Shown: positions 6,722-15,314 of the stretch, piece by piece | Position numbering within the stretch: position 1 is the first letter of the stretch | Layout: the number at the start of each line of letters is the position of its first letter | NCBI GenBank assembly: GCA_964551645.1 | Contig: CAZKDV010000045.1 | Coordinates: 1 to 18,594, forward strand | From: CAZKDV01 sp964551645 | Lineage (GTDB): Bacteria > Bacteroidota > Bacteroidia > Bacteroidales > DTU049 | DNA length: 18,594 bases | Reading direction: 5' to 3' | The notes under the pieces: model-generated | Database searches by the model: none | What the model was told of the DNA's origin: nothing | What the model saw: only the letters and a program-made list of their open reading frames with translations | Program-made: the position numbers and the translations under genes

Positions 6722-8170
6722 ATGTCAGAAAACAAGGATGCAATTATACCTGAATATATTGAAAGTGATTATAAGTTCGGTTTTCATACAGAGATTGAAA
6801 TGGATTATTTTCCTAAGGGATTGACTGAAGATATTGTTAGGAAAATTTCGGAAGTTAAAAATGAACCTGAATTTATGTTAGAATTTAGGTTGAAAGCATT
6901 TCGCAAATGGCAACAAATGAAGTTTCCCAATTGGGCTCATTTGGATATTCCGGAAATAGATTTTCAAGATATAATTTATTATGCAGCTCCTAAGAAAAAG
7001 AAAGAATTGGCCAGTCTTGACGAAGTTGATCCCGAATTGTTGGAAACTTTTAACAAGTTAGGGATTCCACTTGAGGAGCAAAAGATGCTTAGTGGTGTTG
7101 CAGTTGATGCTGTGTTTGATAGTGTGTCAGTCAAAACAACTATGCAAGAAACGCTTGCCGAGCATGGAATAATTTTTTGTTCAATGAGCGAGGCTGTTGA
7201 GCATCACCCCGATTTAGTTAAAAAGTATTTAGCTTCAGTTGTTCCTATCGGAGATAATTATTTTTCTGCTTTGAACTCAGCAGTATTTAGCGATGGTTCA
7301 TTTTGCTACATTCCGCAAGGAGTTCGATGTCCGGTTGAATTAAGCACTTATTTCCGCATAAATGCCATGAATACGGGACAATTTGAAAGAACGCTAATTA
7401 TTGCTGACAAAGGCAGTTATGTTAGCTATATGGAGGGTTGTACAGCTCCTATGCGAGATGAAAATCAACTTCATGCAGCAGTTGTAGAAATTATAGCTCT
7501 TGACGATGCTGAAGTAAAATATTCAACAGTGCAAAATTGGTATCCCGGCGATAAACAAGGCAAAGGAGGCATTTATAATTTTGTTACCAAAAGAGGTATT
7601 TGCAAAGGCAATAATTCAAAAATTTCATGGACACAGGTAGAAACAGGTAGTGCAATAACATGGAAGTATCCAAGTTGCATTTTACAAGGTGATAATTCTA
7701 TAGGCGAGTTTTATTCGGTTGCAGTTACTAACAATCATCAGCAAGCAGATACTGGAACAAAAATGATACATATTGGAGAAAATTCGAGAAGTACTATTAT
7801 TTCAAAAGGAATTTCAGCGGGGCAAAGTCAAAACTCTTATAGAGGATTAGTTAAAATTGCTAAAAAGGCAGAAAACAGTAGGAACTTCACACAGTGCGAC
7901 TCGCTTTTGATGGGAGATAAATGCGGAGCTCATACTTTTCCGTATATACAAGTTGATAATAAATCGTCTATAGTTGAACATGAGGCAACAACTTCAAAAA
8001 TTTCTGACGAACAATTGTTTTATTGCTTACAAAGAGGTATCGGCATAGAAGAATCTGTTGGGCTAATTGTAAACGGGTATGCAAGAGAAGTATTTAGAAA
8101 GCTTCCTATGGAATTTGCAGTTGAGGCACAGAAATTATTAAGCATAAGTTTAGAAGGAAGCGTTGGCTAA
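6722..8170 (+). CDS. sufB: Fe-S cluster assembly scaffold SufB
   Basis: Core subunit of the SufBC2D complex on which Fe-S clusters are assembled in the cytosol. The 482-residue sequence is a full-length SufB with the long right-handed beta-helix region and the highly conserved C-terminal block TQCDSLLMGDKCGAHTFPY. C401 and E430 line up with E. coli C405 and E434, the residues needed for cluster formation; C392 is the other conserved cysteine of the block. The end block LFYCLQRGI is also standard. The ATG at 6722 has no Shine-Dalgarno. sufC follows after 38 bases, so the genes form an operon. Confidence 0.97.
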   Translation: MSENKDAIIPEYIESDYKFGFHTEIEMDYFPKGLTEDIVRKISEVKNEPEFMLEFRLKAFRKWQQMKFPNWAHLDIPEIDFQDIIYYAAPKKKKELASLDEVDPELLETFNKLGIPLEEQKMLSGVAVDAVFDSVSVKTTMQETLAEHGIIFCSMSEAVEHHPDLVKKYLASVVPIGDNYFSALNSAVFSDGSFCYIPQGVRCPVELSTYFRINAMNTGQFERTLIIADKGSYVSYMEGCTAPMRDENQLHAAVVEIIALDDAEVKYSTVQNWYPGDKQGKGGIYNFVTKRGICKGNNSKISWTQVETGSAITWKYPSCILQGDNSIGEFYSVAVTNNHQQADTGTKMIHIGENSRSTIISKGISAGQSQNSYRGLVKIAKKAENSRNFTQCDSLLMGDKCGAHTFPYIQVDNKSSIVEHEATTSKISDEQLFYCLQRGIGIEESVGLIVNGYAREVFRKLPMEFAVEAQKLLSISLEGSVG

Positions 8171-8208
8171 AATATTATAAATTGTTAAATACTTAAAACA
8201 GAATCAAC

Positions 8209-8952
8209 ATGTTACGCATAAAAAACTTAAAAGCATCAATAAATGGAAAGCAAATTTTGAAAGGTATTAATTTAGAGGTTAATCCGGGAGAAATTCATGC
8301 AATCATGGGACCAAACGGAACAGGTAAAAGCACCTTGGCACAAGTTTTAGCAGGTAGAGATATGTTTCAGGTAGATGATGGTGAGATTATATATAAAGGA
8401 AAAAACTTATTTGATTTATCTATAGAAGATAGAGCCAGAGAGGGAATTTTTCTTGGTTTTCAATATCCGGTGGAAATACCGGGAGTGCCTATGGTTGCAT
8501 TTATGAAAACAGCTATTAATGAAATACGCAAATATAGAAATCAAGAACCTCTTTCGTCTGCTGATTTTTTGAAAATGATGAGAGAAAAACAAGAATTAGT
8601 TGAGTTAAGTACTTCTTTGACTAATCGTTCAGTTAATGAAGGATTTTCAGGAGGCGAAAAGAAAAGAAATGAAATATTTCAGATGGCAATGATTGAGCCT
8701 GATTTAGCTGTTCTTGATGAAACCGATTCAGGCTTGGATATTGATGCTTTAAAAATTGTAGCAAATGGTGTTAATAAATTGAAAAAACCCACAAATGCTA
8801 CTATAGTAATAACACATTATCAGCGATTACTTGATTATATTGTACCCGATTTTGTCCATGTTTTGTTTGATGGCACTATTGTAAAATCAGGAAGAAAAGA
8901 TTTAGCTATTGAGCTTGAAGAAAAGGGTTATAATTGGATTAAAAACGCATAA
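8209..8952 (+). CDS. sufC: Fe-S cluster assembly ATPase SufC
   Basis: ABC-type ATPase whose hydrolysis drives rearrangement of the SufBC2D scaffold. Motifs in the 247-residue product: Walker A GPNGTGKST at 34-42, ABC signature FSGGEKKR at 146-153, Walker B LAVLDE ending at D170-E171, D-loop GLD at 175-177 and H-loop H203 (ITHYQR). The DETDSGLDID sequence and FLGFQYPVEIPGV are typical of SufC rather than of transporter ATPases. Four bases separate its stop from the sufD ATG, which suggests translational coupling. Confidence 0.98.
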   Translation: MLRIKNLKASINGKQILKGINLEVNPGEIHAIMGPNGTGKSTLAQVLAGRDMFQVDDGEIIYKGKNLFDLSIEDRAREGIFLGFQYPVEIPGVPMVAFMKTAINEIRKYRNQEPLSSADFLKMMREKQELVELSTSLTNRSVNEGFSGGEKKRNEIFQMAMIEPDLAVLDETDSGLDIDALKIVANGVNKLKKPTNATIVITHYQRLLDYIVPDFVHVLFDGTIVKSGRKDLAIELEEKGYNWIKNA

Positions 8953-8956
8953 AGCT

Positions 8957-10363
8957 ATGGAAGAGTTAAAGCATTTGGAACAACTTAGCCAACAATTGCA
9001 AAAAATTTTTGAGCGAGAAGCAAGCAAGAGAAATGATTTGCCTGCATGGTTTGTGGAGTATAGAAAAAAAGCAATCAAATCGTTCAAAGAACTCGGTTTT
9101 CCTCTGAAAAATATTGAAAATTGGAAAAGCACGCAATTAGAAAAAATTTTACATAATAACTATGTGTTTAGTAATGATATTCAAATAAATCCAAAACTTG
9201 ATGTAAGTAAAATATTTCATTGTGATATAAACAACTTTGAGTCTTTATTTTTTTCATCATACAATGGAAGATATTTATATGAAAATCAGCCGCTTACTAA
9301 GTTTGATAATGGAATTATAGTTGGAAGTCTTTATTATGCAATTATCGAATACCCAGAGCTGATGAAACAACATTTTGGGTCAACAATAACGATTACTAAC
9401 GGCTTGGTGAGCCTTAATTCAGCTTTAGCACAAGATGGCTTATTTGTGTACATTCCCGACAATGTTGTAGCAGAAATGCCTATGCAGCTAGTGAACATAA
9501 TAGATAGCGACCAAGGACTATTTACACAAACTAGAAACTTGATTATTTTAGGTGAAAATAGTAAACTTACATTTCTTCAATGCGATGATTCTTTGATTGA
9601 TAAAAACTCATTTAAAAGTTCTGTAACCGAAGTTGTTATTAGTGATAATGCCCATTTTGAACATTATAAGTTACAAAATAAGGACATTTCATCTACACTG
9701 ATTAATACTACTTTTTTTAATGTTGCTCAAAATGCTACACTTAATAGCAGTTTAATTACTTTTAATGCAGGAAATATCCGAAACGAAATCATTGTTAATT
9801 TGAATGGTGAAAAATCACAAGCATCATTGTCTGGTTTATATTTGATTGATAAAACACAAAAGGTTGACAATCAGGTTTTGGTTAATCATAATGTGCCTAA
9901 TTGCTTGAGTAGTCAAACATTTAAAGGTATTTTAGATGACGAAGCTGAAGCTATATTTAATGGGCATATTTATGTTGCCATAGATGCATCAAAAACTGAA
10001 GCCTACCAATCTAATCGCAATATTTTACTTACAGACAAAGCAAGTATTATAAATAAGCCATTTTTGGAAATTTATAATGATGATGTTAGTTGTAGTCATG
10101 GTTCAACAACTGGACAGTTAGATACAGAGGCTTTGTTTTATTTGCAATCGCGCGGAATATGTGAGAAAAATGCAAGATTATTACTAATGTATGCTTTTGC
10201 TGATGAAATTGCTAAGGATATTAAAGTGGAAAAACTAAAACATCGTATTGAAAATATGATTGATAAACGACTTAGAGGTGAACTTTCGCATTGCGAACAA
10301 TGTATATTGCATTGTAGCCCTGATGATATTCAACCTTTTGAAATTAATGTAGATTTGCTATAA
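8957..10363 (+). CDS. sufD: Fe-S cluster assembly protein SufD
   Basis: SufB paralogue and partner in the SufBC2D scaffold. The 468-residue protein begins MEELKHLEQL at the ATG at 8957, four bases after sufC. An upstream in-frame TTG at 8909 would overlap sufC by 44 bases and adds residues without family resemblance, so ATG is preferred. The N-terminal helical part (RKKAIKSFKELGFP) is followed by the beta-helix core and the conserved C-terminal block with C379 and H381 (CSHGSTTGQLD); H381 matches E. coli SufD H360, which takes part in cluster assembly at the SufB interface. The block ALFYLQSRGI also fits. The operon ends here with a palindromic terminator; no sufS or sufE/sufU follows. Confidence 0.97.
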   Translation: MEELKHLEQLSQQLQKIFEREASKRNDLPAWFVEYRKKAIKSFKELGFPLKNIENWKSTQLEKILHNNYVFSNDIQINPKLDVSKIFHCDINNFESLFFSSYNGRYLYENQPLTKFDNGIIVGSLYYAIIEYPELMKQHFGSTITITNGLVSLNSALAQDGLFVYIPDNVVAEMPMQLVNIIDSDQGLFTQTRNLIILGENSKLTFLQCDDSLIDKNSFKSSVTEVVISDNAHFEHYKLQNKDISSTLINTTFFNVAQNATLNSSLITFNAGNIRNEIIVNLNGEKSQASLSGLYLIDKTQKVDNQVLVNHNVPNCLSSQTFKGILDDEAEAIFNGHIYVAIDASKTEAYQSNRNILLTDKASIINKPFLEIYNDDVSCSHGSTTGQLDTEALFYLQSRGICEKNARLLLMYAFADEIAKDIKVEKLKHRIENMIDKRLRGELSHCEQCILHCSPDDIQPFEINVDLL

Positions 10364-10385
10364 ATCTTTAAGAACTTAAAGATTT
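10362..10385. terminator. Bidirectional terminator between sufD and the lpxD homologue
   Basis: A perfect 11-base inverted repeat, AAATCTTTAAG (10362-10372) and CTTAAAGATTT (10375-10385), is separated by two bases and overlaps the sufD stop codon. It fills the 25-base gap between converging genes, and its A/T ends give a short U run in either direction, so it probably stops both transcripts. The stem is AT-rich and hence weak. Confidence 0.6.
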
Positions 10386-10388
10386 TGA

Positions 10389-11339
10389 CTAAGTTTTATG
10401 TTTTTGCTCAAGTTTTTCAATTAATTCGGGAAGTCGCTTCATAATTGCAAGTTCTTTCATTTTGTCAATAGCTTCTCTAACTGGGCTACCAAAATAAGTT
10501 TTGCCTCCTTCGATAGATTTAGCAACTCCGCTTTGGCCTAGCACCACGGCTCCTTTACCTATTGTTAGGTCTTTTTGAACACCAACTTGTCCCCACAAGA
10601 TGACATCGTCTTCTAAATTGACGACACCTGCAATTCCAACTTGGCTAGAAATTAGGCAGTTTTTGCCAATCACCGTGTCGTGTCCAACTTGTATGTGGTT
10701 GTCCAATTTGCTACCTTTGCCAACTATGGTGTCGCTGCTAACTCCTCTGTCAATTGTGCAACAAGAACCAATTTCTACATCATCTTCAATTATCACTCTT
10801 CCGCATCCTTCGAGTTTATCGTAATAGTCGGGACGGCGTTTAAAATAAAAAGCCTCACCTCCAATAACTGAATTTGGACTGATAATTACATTGTTTCCGA
10901 TAACAGAATAGTCATTTATGCTAACATGAGAGTGTATGATGCAATTTTTGCCAATGCTTACATGATTTCCAATAAAAACAAATGGTTGAATTACAGTATC
11001 TTCTCCGATAGTAGCAGTAGGGGCAATATCAGCAGAAGCAGGAATAAACGGACGAAAATATTTTACTAATTTGACATAATCCCTAAAAGGGTCGTCAGAA
11101 AGAATTAAAGCTTTTCCTTCTGGACATTCAACATTTTGTTGATTAGTGATAATTGTAGTAGCTGCTGATTCGAGCGATGTTTTGTAATATTTTGGATGGT
11201 CAACAAAAGAAATATCTCCTTGAACAACTCTGTGAATTTCATTTATACCCGAAATTACATGATTTTCATCTCCAACAAAGTCAACATTTCCGATAATATC
11301 AACTATTTCTCTAAGTGTGTAATTTTTGTCAAATTGCAT
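10389..11339 (-). CDS. LpxD-family UDP-3-O-acylglucosamine N-acyltransferase homologue
   Basis: 316-residue left-handed beta-helix acyltransferase. Residues 1-95 form the uridine-binding N-terminal domain seen in LpxD (GINEIHRVVQGDISFVDHPKY). From about 100 to 285 runs a series of hexapeptide repeats ([IV]GxxxxI pattern), with the His of QVGHDTVIG at 220 in the place of the catalytic His239 of E. coli LpxD. LpxD transfers a 3-hydroxyacyl chain to the 2-amino group in lipid A synthesis. The protein is a little shorter than E. coli LpxD (341). From memory, Bacteroidota often carry an LpxD-like paralogue next to efp, separate from a main lpxD-lpxC/fabZ-lpxA cluster, so this may be that paralogue with a different acceptor; hence no symbol is given. 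It follows efp after 5 bases in one operon. Confidence 0.85.
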   Translation of the reverse strand: MQFDKNYTLREIVDIIGNVDFVGDENHVISGINEIHRVVQGDISFVDHPKYYKTSLESAATTIITNQQNVECPEGKALILSDDPFRDYVKLVKYFRPFIPASADIAPTATIGEDTVIQPFVFIGNHVSIGKNCIIHSHVSINDYSVIGNNVIISPNSVIGGEAFYFKRRPDYYDKLEGCGRVIIEDDVEIGSCCTIDRGVSSDTIVGKGSKLDNHIQVGHDTVIGKNCLISSQVGIAGVVNLEDDVILWGQVGVQKDLTIGKGAVVLGQSGVAKSIEGGKTYFGSPVREAIDKMKELAIMKRLPELIEKLEQKHKT

Positions 11340-11344
11340 GTTTA

Positions 11345-11911
11345 TTATTCTTTAACTCTTTCAGAATATTCGCCTGTTCTAGTATCTACTCTAATTCTTT
11401 CGCCTTCTGTAACAAAAAGAGGGATATTAACCGTTGCTCCAGTTTCAACAGTTGCTGGCTTCATAGCATTGGTTGCTGTGTCTCCTTTAATTCCGGGTTC
11501 GGTATATGTAATTAATAAGTCAACAAAAGGAGGTAGTTCGCATGACATTGGACTTTCTGTATCAGCATGAAATAGTATTTCTACTTCTTGTCCTTCTTTT
11601 ATAAATTGAGGTGCATTAATCAGAGCTTCCTCAATGGTAACTTGTTCAAAAGTAGTTATATGCATAAAAGTATAACCAGTCTCATCTTTATATAAATATT
11701 GATAAGGTCGGCGTTCAATTCTTTGAATGTTGATTTTAGCTCCTGCCGGAAAAGTATTATTTAAAACTTTTCCAGTAGTTAAACTTTTCATTCTTGTACG
11801 CACAAAAGCAGCTCCTTTGCCAGGTTTCACATGCTGAAATTCAATAATAACATATAAATCGTTATTAAATTCTATGCATAATCCATTTTTAATATCAGCC
11901 GTATTTGCCAT
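11345..11911 (-). CDS. efp: Translation elongation factor P
   Basis: 188-residue three-domain factor that enters the ribosomal E site and rescues ribosomes stalled on polyproline. The N-terminal KOW-like domain carries the loop PGKGAAFVR, in which K32 is the position that is lysylated (K34) in E. coli. The OB domains follow, with the C-terminal signature VDTRTGEYSERV. Length is normal. Unlike E. coli there is no modification gene in the window, so the state of K32 cannot be inferred. It is the first gene of a minus-strand pair with the lpxD homologue. Confidence 0.98.
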   Translation of the reverse strand: MANTADIKNGLCIEFNNDLYVIIEFQHVKPGKGAAFVRTRMKSLTTGKVLNNTFPAGAKINIQRIERRPYQYLYKDETGYTFMHITTFEQVTIEEALINAPQFIKEGQEVEILFHADTESPMSCELPPFVDLLITYTEPGIKGDTATNAMKPATVETGATVNIPLFVTEGERIRVDTRTGEYSERVKE

Positions 11912-11934
11912 AGTATTTTTTTTGATTTTGGTTA

Positions 11935-11942
11935 CAAAATTA
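11935..11942 (-). promoter_or_regulatory. Candidate -7 element of the efp operon
   Basis: Minus-strand TAATTTTG, identical to the octamer before sufB, ends 23 bases upstream of the efp ATG. It matches TAnnTTTG; a -33 element is not obvious. It lies in the 77-base gap behind the S9 peptidase gene and would give efp its own promoter. Confidence 0.4.
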
Positions 11943-11988
11943 TATAAAAATTTAATAATAAAAGGTTTTTGGCGAATACTTGCTATGA

Positions 11989-14181
11989 TTAATCAAGATT
12001 AAAATTGTTAAACAAGAATTTTGTCATTTTATTGTACAAGTGATATCTAGTGTATCCACCATAAATTCCATGATTTTTATTTGGGTATATGAAAAAGTCA
12101 AATTGTTTGTTAGCATCAACTAAGGCATTAGCAAACTCCATGGCATTTTGCACATGAACATTGTCGTCAGCATCTCCATGAACTAATAGTAAAGGAGATT
12201 TTAGTTTTTTTGCGTAATGTGTGGGCGAGTTTTTATCGTATCCATCTGGATTTTCTTGAGGTGTACGCATAAATCTTTCGGTATATATATTATCATAATA
12301 ACGCCAATTGGTTACCGGAGCAACTGAAATTCCTGCCGTAAAAACATCAGAGCCTTTTGTTAGGCACAAAGCAGAAAGATATCCACCATAACTCCAACCG
12401 AAAATACCGATGTATTTACTGTCCACATAATCAAGATTGCTTAAATACCTTGCTACTTCAATTATATCATCGCTTTCTAATTTTCCTAATTGGAGATAAG
12501 TTTGCTTTTTGAAGGTTTCACCTTTGCCACCTGTACCTCTATTGTCCACAGAAACAACTATAATTCCCTTTTGCACTAATAATTGATACCATACAAAATC
12601 AAAACCACCCCATGAGTTTTTGACTGTTTGAGAACCAGGACCACCATAAATATAAATTAAAATAGGATATTTTTTGTCTTTTTTCATATTATTAGGTTTC
12701 ATTATCCATGCACTAAGTTCGTCTCCTTCTTTGCCGGGAAATGTTAAAAATTCTTTTTTTACAAAATCATATTCTTCCATTTGTTTTATTAATGCGTCAT
12801 TGTTTTCAATATCAACAAGTTTTTTTATTCTTTTTGTTTCATAAATTGAATATTGATTTGGCAAGTTTGCATTTGAATAGGTTAAAATGAAATACTTATG
12901 CGTTTTGCTGAAATTAGCATTATATGTTCCTTCTTGTTCAAACATCTTTTGTATATTTTGACCATCAAATGTTATTGAATATAACATATTATTCATAGAG
13001 CCATCTTGACTTGAGGTGTAATAGACAAGCTCATTTTCTTTGTCAACTGAAACAATGCTCATTACATCCCATTGTCCATGAGTGATTTGTTTGATTTCTT
13101 TGCCTGTTTCATCAAAAATGTAAATATGGTTGTAGCCATCTTTTTCGCTTGTTAAAATAAAATGTCCATTTTTCAGAAAGTACAAATTATTAGTTATGTC
13201 TATGTAATAAGGATTTTCTTCATGATAAATAATATGAGATTTTCCTGTTTCGGCATCAGAAAGTAGAATTTCTAAATCGTTTTGTAAGCGGTTGAGTCTT
13301 TGCACAGAGAGAATATTTGGATTTTCTGTCCATTTAATTCTTGGAATGTATTGATTTGTTTCTTCTCCAATGTCAATTTTAATGTTTGCATTATTATCAA
13401 AGTGATAAACATATATTTCAACAATAGAATTGTCTTCTCCTGCTTTAGGATATTTGTATGTAAACGATTCGGGATAATTATTTTTATTGTATAGAGGTAT
13501 AGTATATTCGTTCACATTAGATTCGTCAAATTTATAATAGGCAATTTTTTTCGAATCTTTACTCCAAAAAAAACCTTTAGAGAAGCTAAATTCTTCTTCA
13601 TATACCCAGTCGGGTGCTCCATTTATGATTTTGTTGATTTCTCCGTCAAATGTAATTTGTTGTTCTTGTGATGTGTTTTCTATTTCAACCACAAATAAAT
13701 CATTGTTTCTTACAAAAGCAACATATTTTCCGTCAGGCGAAAAGCTGGCTAATTGTTGCTTCCCATTCAAAGATAGGGGCTGTAATTTTTTAGTTTTGAA
13801 ATCATACACAAAATAATCGGCTTTATACGAATGACGATAAATGCTTTCAGTATTAGTAGTAAGCAAAACCTTAGTTTCATCAGATGAGAATATGTATTCT
13901 TGAATAGATAGTCTTTGGTCGTTATAGATTAAGTCTTTTCCGCTAAGCAAAGTTTTAACTTCTTTTCCATTTTTATACTTATACTGCACTATTGCATTGT
14001 TTTTAAGTATGATATAGTGTTCGCCATCGTTCATGCTTTCAATTTCGCTAATGCCCTGAGCAACAAATTTGTACGATAGCCAAATGTCTGATAGTGATAA
14101 TTGATTGTTTTGTGCATTTGAAAAAAATGCAGTACAGATGATAACAAGTATCAAAAATAGTTTTTGTTTTATTTGCATCAT
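11989..14181 (-). CDS. Periplasmic dipeptidyl peptidase IV (peptidase S9B)
   Basis: 730-residue serine exopeptidase that removes X-Pro or X-Ala dipeptides from peptide N-termini. The signal peptide covers about residues 1-23 (MMQIKQKL then a hydrophobic core, cleavage after SNA). A beta-propeller domain occupies about 40-480 and carries DWVYEEE at 191-197, whose last two glutamates match the substrate N-terminus binding E205/E206 of human DPP IV. The C-terminal alpha/beta hydrolase has the oxyanion region YGGPGSQ and the catalytic triad S597 (GWSYGG), D672 (HGDADDNVH) and H704 (NKNHGIYGG). Length is typical. The gene stands alone; its promoter lies right against the terminator of the upstream floA operon. 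It probably serves peptide nutrition or periplasmic turnover. The second ATG (14178) is an equally possible start. Confidence 0.95.
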   Translation of the reverse strand: MMQIKQKLFLILVIICTAFFSNAQNNQLSLSDIWLSYKFVAQGISEIESMNDGEHYIILKNNAIVQYKYKNGKEVKTLLSGKDLIYNDQRLSIQEYIFSSDETKVLLTTNTESIYRHSYKADYFVYDFKTKKLQPLSLNGKQQLASFSPDGKYVAFVRNNDLFVVEIENTSQEQQITFDGEINKIINGAPDWVYEEEFSFSKGFFWSKDSKKIAYYKFDESNVNEYTIPLYNKNNYPESFTYKYPKAGEDNSIVEIYVYHFDNNANIKIDIGEETNQYIPRIKWTENPNILSVQRLNRLQNDLEILLSDAETGKSHIIYHEENPYYIDITNNLYFLKNGHFILTSEKDGYNHIYIFDETGKEIKQITHGQWDVMSIVSVDKENELVYYTSSQDGSMNNMLYSITFDGQNIQKMFEQEGTYNANFSKTHKYFILTYSNANLPNQYSIYETKRIKKLVDIENNDALIKQMEEYDFVKKEFLTFPGKEGDELSAWIMKPNNMKKDKKYPILIYIYGGPGSQTVKNSWGGFDFVWYQLLVQKGIIVVSVDNRGTGGKGETFKKQTYLQLGKLESDDIIEVARYLSNLDYVDSKYIGIFGWSYGGYLSALCLTKGSDVFTAGISVAPVTNWRYYDNIYTERFMRTPQENPDGYDKNSPTHYAKKLKSPLLLVHGDADDNVHVQNAMEFANALVDANKQFDFFIYPNKNHGIYGGYTRYHLYNKMTKFLFNNFNLD

Positions 14182-14196
14182 AATATGTTTTTGTGT

Positions 14197-14224
14197 AAAA
14201 AAAAAGCGGCTGCTTACAACCGCT
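14197..14224 (-). terminator. Rho-independent terminator of the clpS-M48-nfeD-floA operon
   Basis: Read on the minus strand, AGCGGTTG (14224-14217) pairs with CAGCCGCT (14212-14205) around the loop TAAG, forming an 8-bp stem with one G-U pair, followed by nine U (14205-14197). On the plus strand the G-U position would be a C-A mismatch, which supports minus-strand use. It begins 17 bases after the floA stop. Confidence 0.85.
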
Positions 14225-14232
14225 CAAAATTA
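14225..14232 (-). promoter_or_regulatory. Candidate -7 element of the S9 peptidase gene
   Basis: Minus-strand TAATTTTG abuts the base of the floA terminator hairpin and lies 43 bases upstream of the peptidase ATG. This is the third copy of the same octamer upstream of an operon here. Initiation about 7 bases downstream would fall within the hairpin sequence, so terminator and promoter would overlap. No -33 element is evident. Confidence 0.35.
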
Positions 14233-14241
14233 TTTATAATT

Positions 14242-15276
14242 TTAATTTTCCTTTTCTGTGTCCTTACCTTTTTGTTTTGGCTTAGAAATAGAACTTCTCA
14301 TATCTGTATCTGCTTGAATATTTTGAATTTTATAGTAATCCATAATTCCTAAGTTTCCATTTCTAAATGCTTCTGAAATTGCTTTTGGTACTTCAGCTTC
14401 GGCATCAATCACTTTTGCTCTTGCTTCTTGTGCTTTGGCTTTCATTTCTTGTTCTAAAGCAACAGCCATTGCTCGTCTTTCTTCTGCTTTTGCTTGTGCA
14501 ATTCTTTTGTCGGCTTCTGCTTGATCCATTTGTAATTCAGCTCCAATATTCTTACCTATGTCAATGTCTGCAATGTCAATTGAGAGAATTTCAAAAGCAG
14601 TACCTGAGTCTAATCCACGAGATAATACGAGTTTAGATATTTTATCAGGATTTTCGAGTACTTCTTTGTGTAGCATAGCAGAACCAATTGCTGTAACTAT
14701 TCCTTCTCCAACACGAGCAAGCACTGTTTCTTCTCCGGCTCCTCCAACAAGTTGTTTGATATTGGCACGAACAGTAACGCGAGCTTTACAAATTAATTGA
14801 ATACCGTCTTTGGCAACTGCTGTAACAGGTGGAGTGTCAATAACTTTTGGGTTGACACTCATTTGGACAGCTTCTAAAACATCACGACCTGCTAAGTCAA
14901 TAGCTGTAGCTGCTTTAAAATCAAGAGAAATGTTTGCTTTATCTGCTGATATTAAGGCATTTACAACTCTTTGTACATGACCTCCTGCAAGAAAGTGTGC
15001 TTCAAGTTCATTACGAGAAAGTTTCAATCCCGCTTTTGAAGATGTAATCATAGCAGTAACAATAACTTTTGGTGGAACTTTACGCCATCTCATAAATACT
15101 AATTGTATTAAAGAAATCTGTACTCCTGATAGCAAAGCAGTAAACCAAAGTCCAACGGGTATGAAATAAAAAATCAACCACAGACCAAATAATGCAACTA
15201 ATGCAAAAATGAAGTAAACCGCACTTCCCATTTCGCTTGATAGTATAAATAATTGTTGAAAGATTAATGTGTTCAT
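14242..15276 (-). CDS. floA: Flotillin-like protein FloA
   Basis: 344-residue SPFH-domain protein of the FloA (YqfA) type, which organises functional membrane microdomains. The N-terminus has a hydrophobic region at about 16-60 that enters the membrane as a hairpin or as two segments. The SPFH core (about 62-235) contains KVPPKVIVTAMITSSKAGL and the conserved GEGIVTAIGSA. A coiled-coil-prone stretch rich in A, E, K and Q (about 245-295) precedes a short variable tail. B. subtilis FloA has 331 residues, so the length fits. An internal Met at residue 16 is a possible alternative start just before the membrane segment. It follows nfeD after 38 bases, the same partnership as yqeZ-yqfA in B. subtilis, and ends the operon before a strong terminator. 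Confidence 0.95.
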   Translation of the reverse strand: MNTLIFQQLFILSSEMGSAVYFIFALVALFGLWLIFYFIPVGLWFTALLSGVQISLIQLVFMRWRKVPPKVIVTAMITSSKAGLKLSRNELEAHFLAGGHVQRVVNALISADKANISLDFKAATAIDLAGRDVLEAVQMSVNPKVIDTPPVTAVAKDGIQLICKARVTVRANIKQLVGGAGEETVLARVGEGIVTAIGSAMLHKEVLENPDKISKLVLSRGLDSGTAFEILSIDIADIDIGKNIGAELQMDQAEADKRIAQAKAEERRAMAVALEQEMKAKAQEARAKVIDAEAEVPKAISEAFRNGNLGIMDYYKIQNIQADTDMRSSISKPKQKGKDTEKEN

Positions 15277-15314
15277 ATTGTATAATTTAAGTTTTAATTA
15301 CTAATAATGCGAAA

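Noticed and set aside
8909..8956. TTG-started N-terminal extension of SufD
   Set aside because: It overlaps the end of sufC in another frame, while the ATG at 8957 lies four bases after the sufC stop and starts a normal SufD.
14367..14636. An 89-codon plus-strand frame very rich in leucine inside floA
   Set aside because: The leucine runs are the antisense of the Ala/Glu/Lys/Gln-rich coiled coil of FloA, so it is a shadow.
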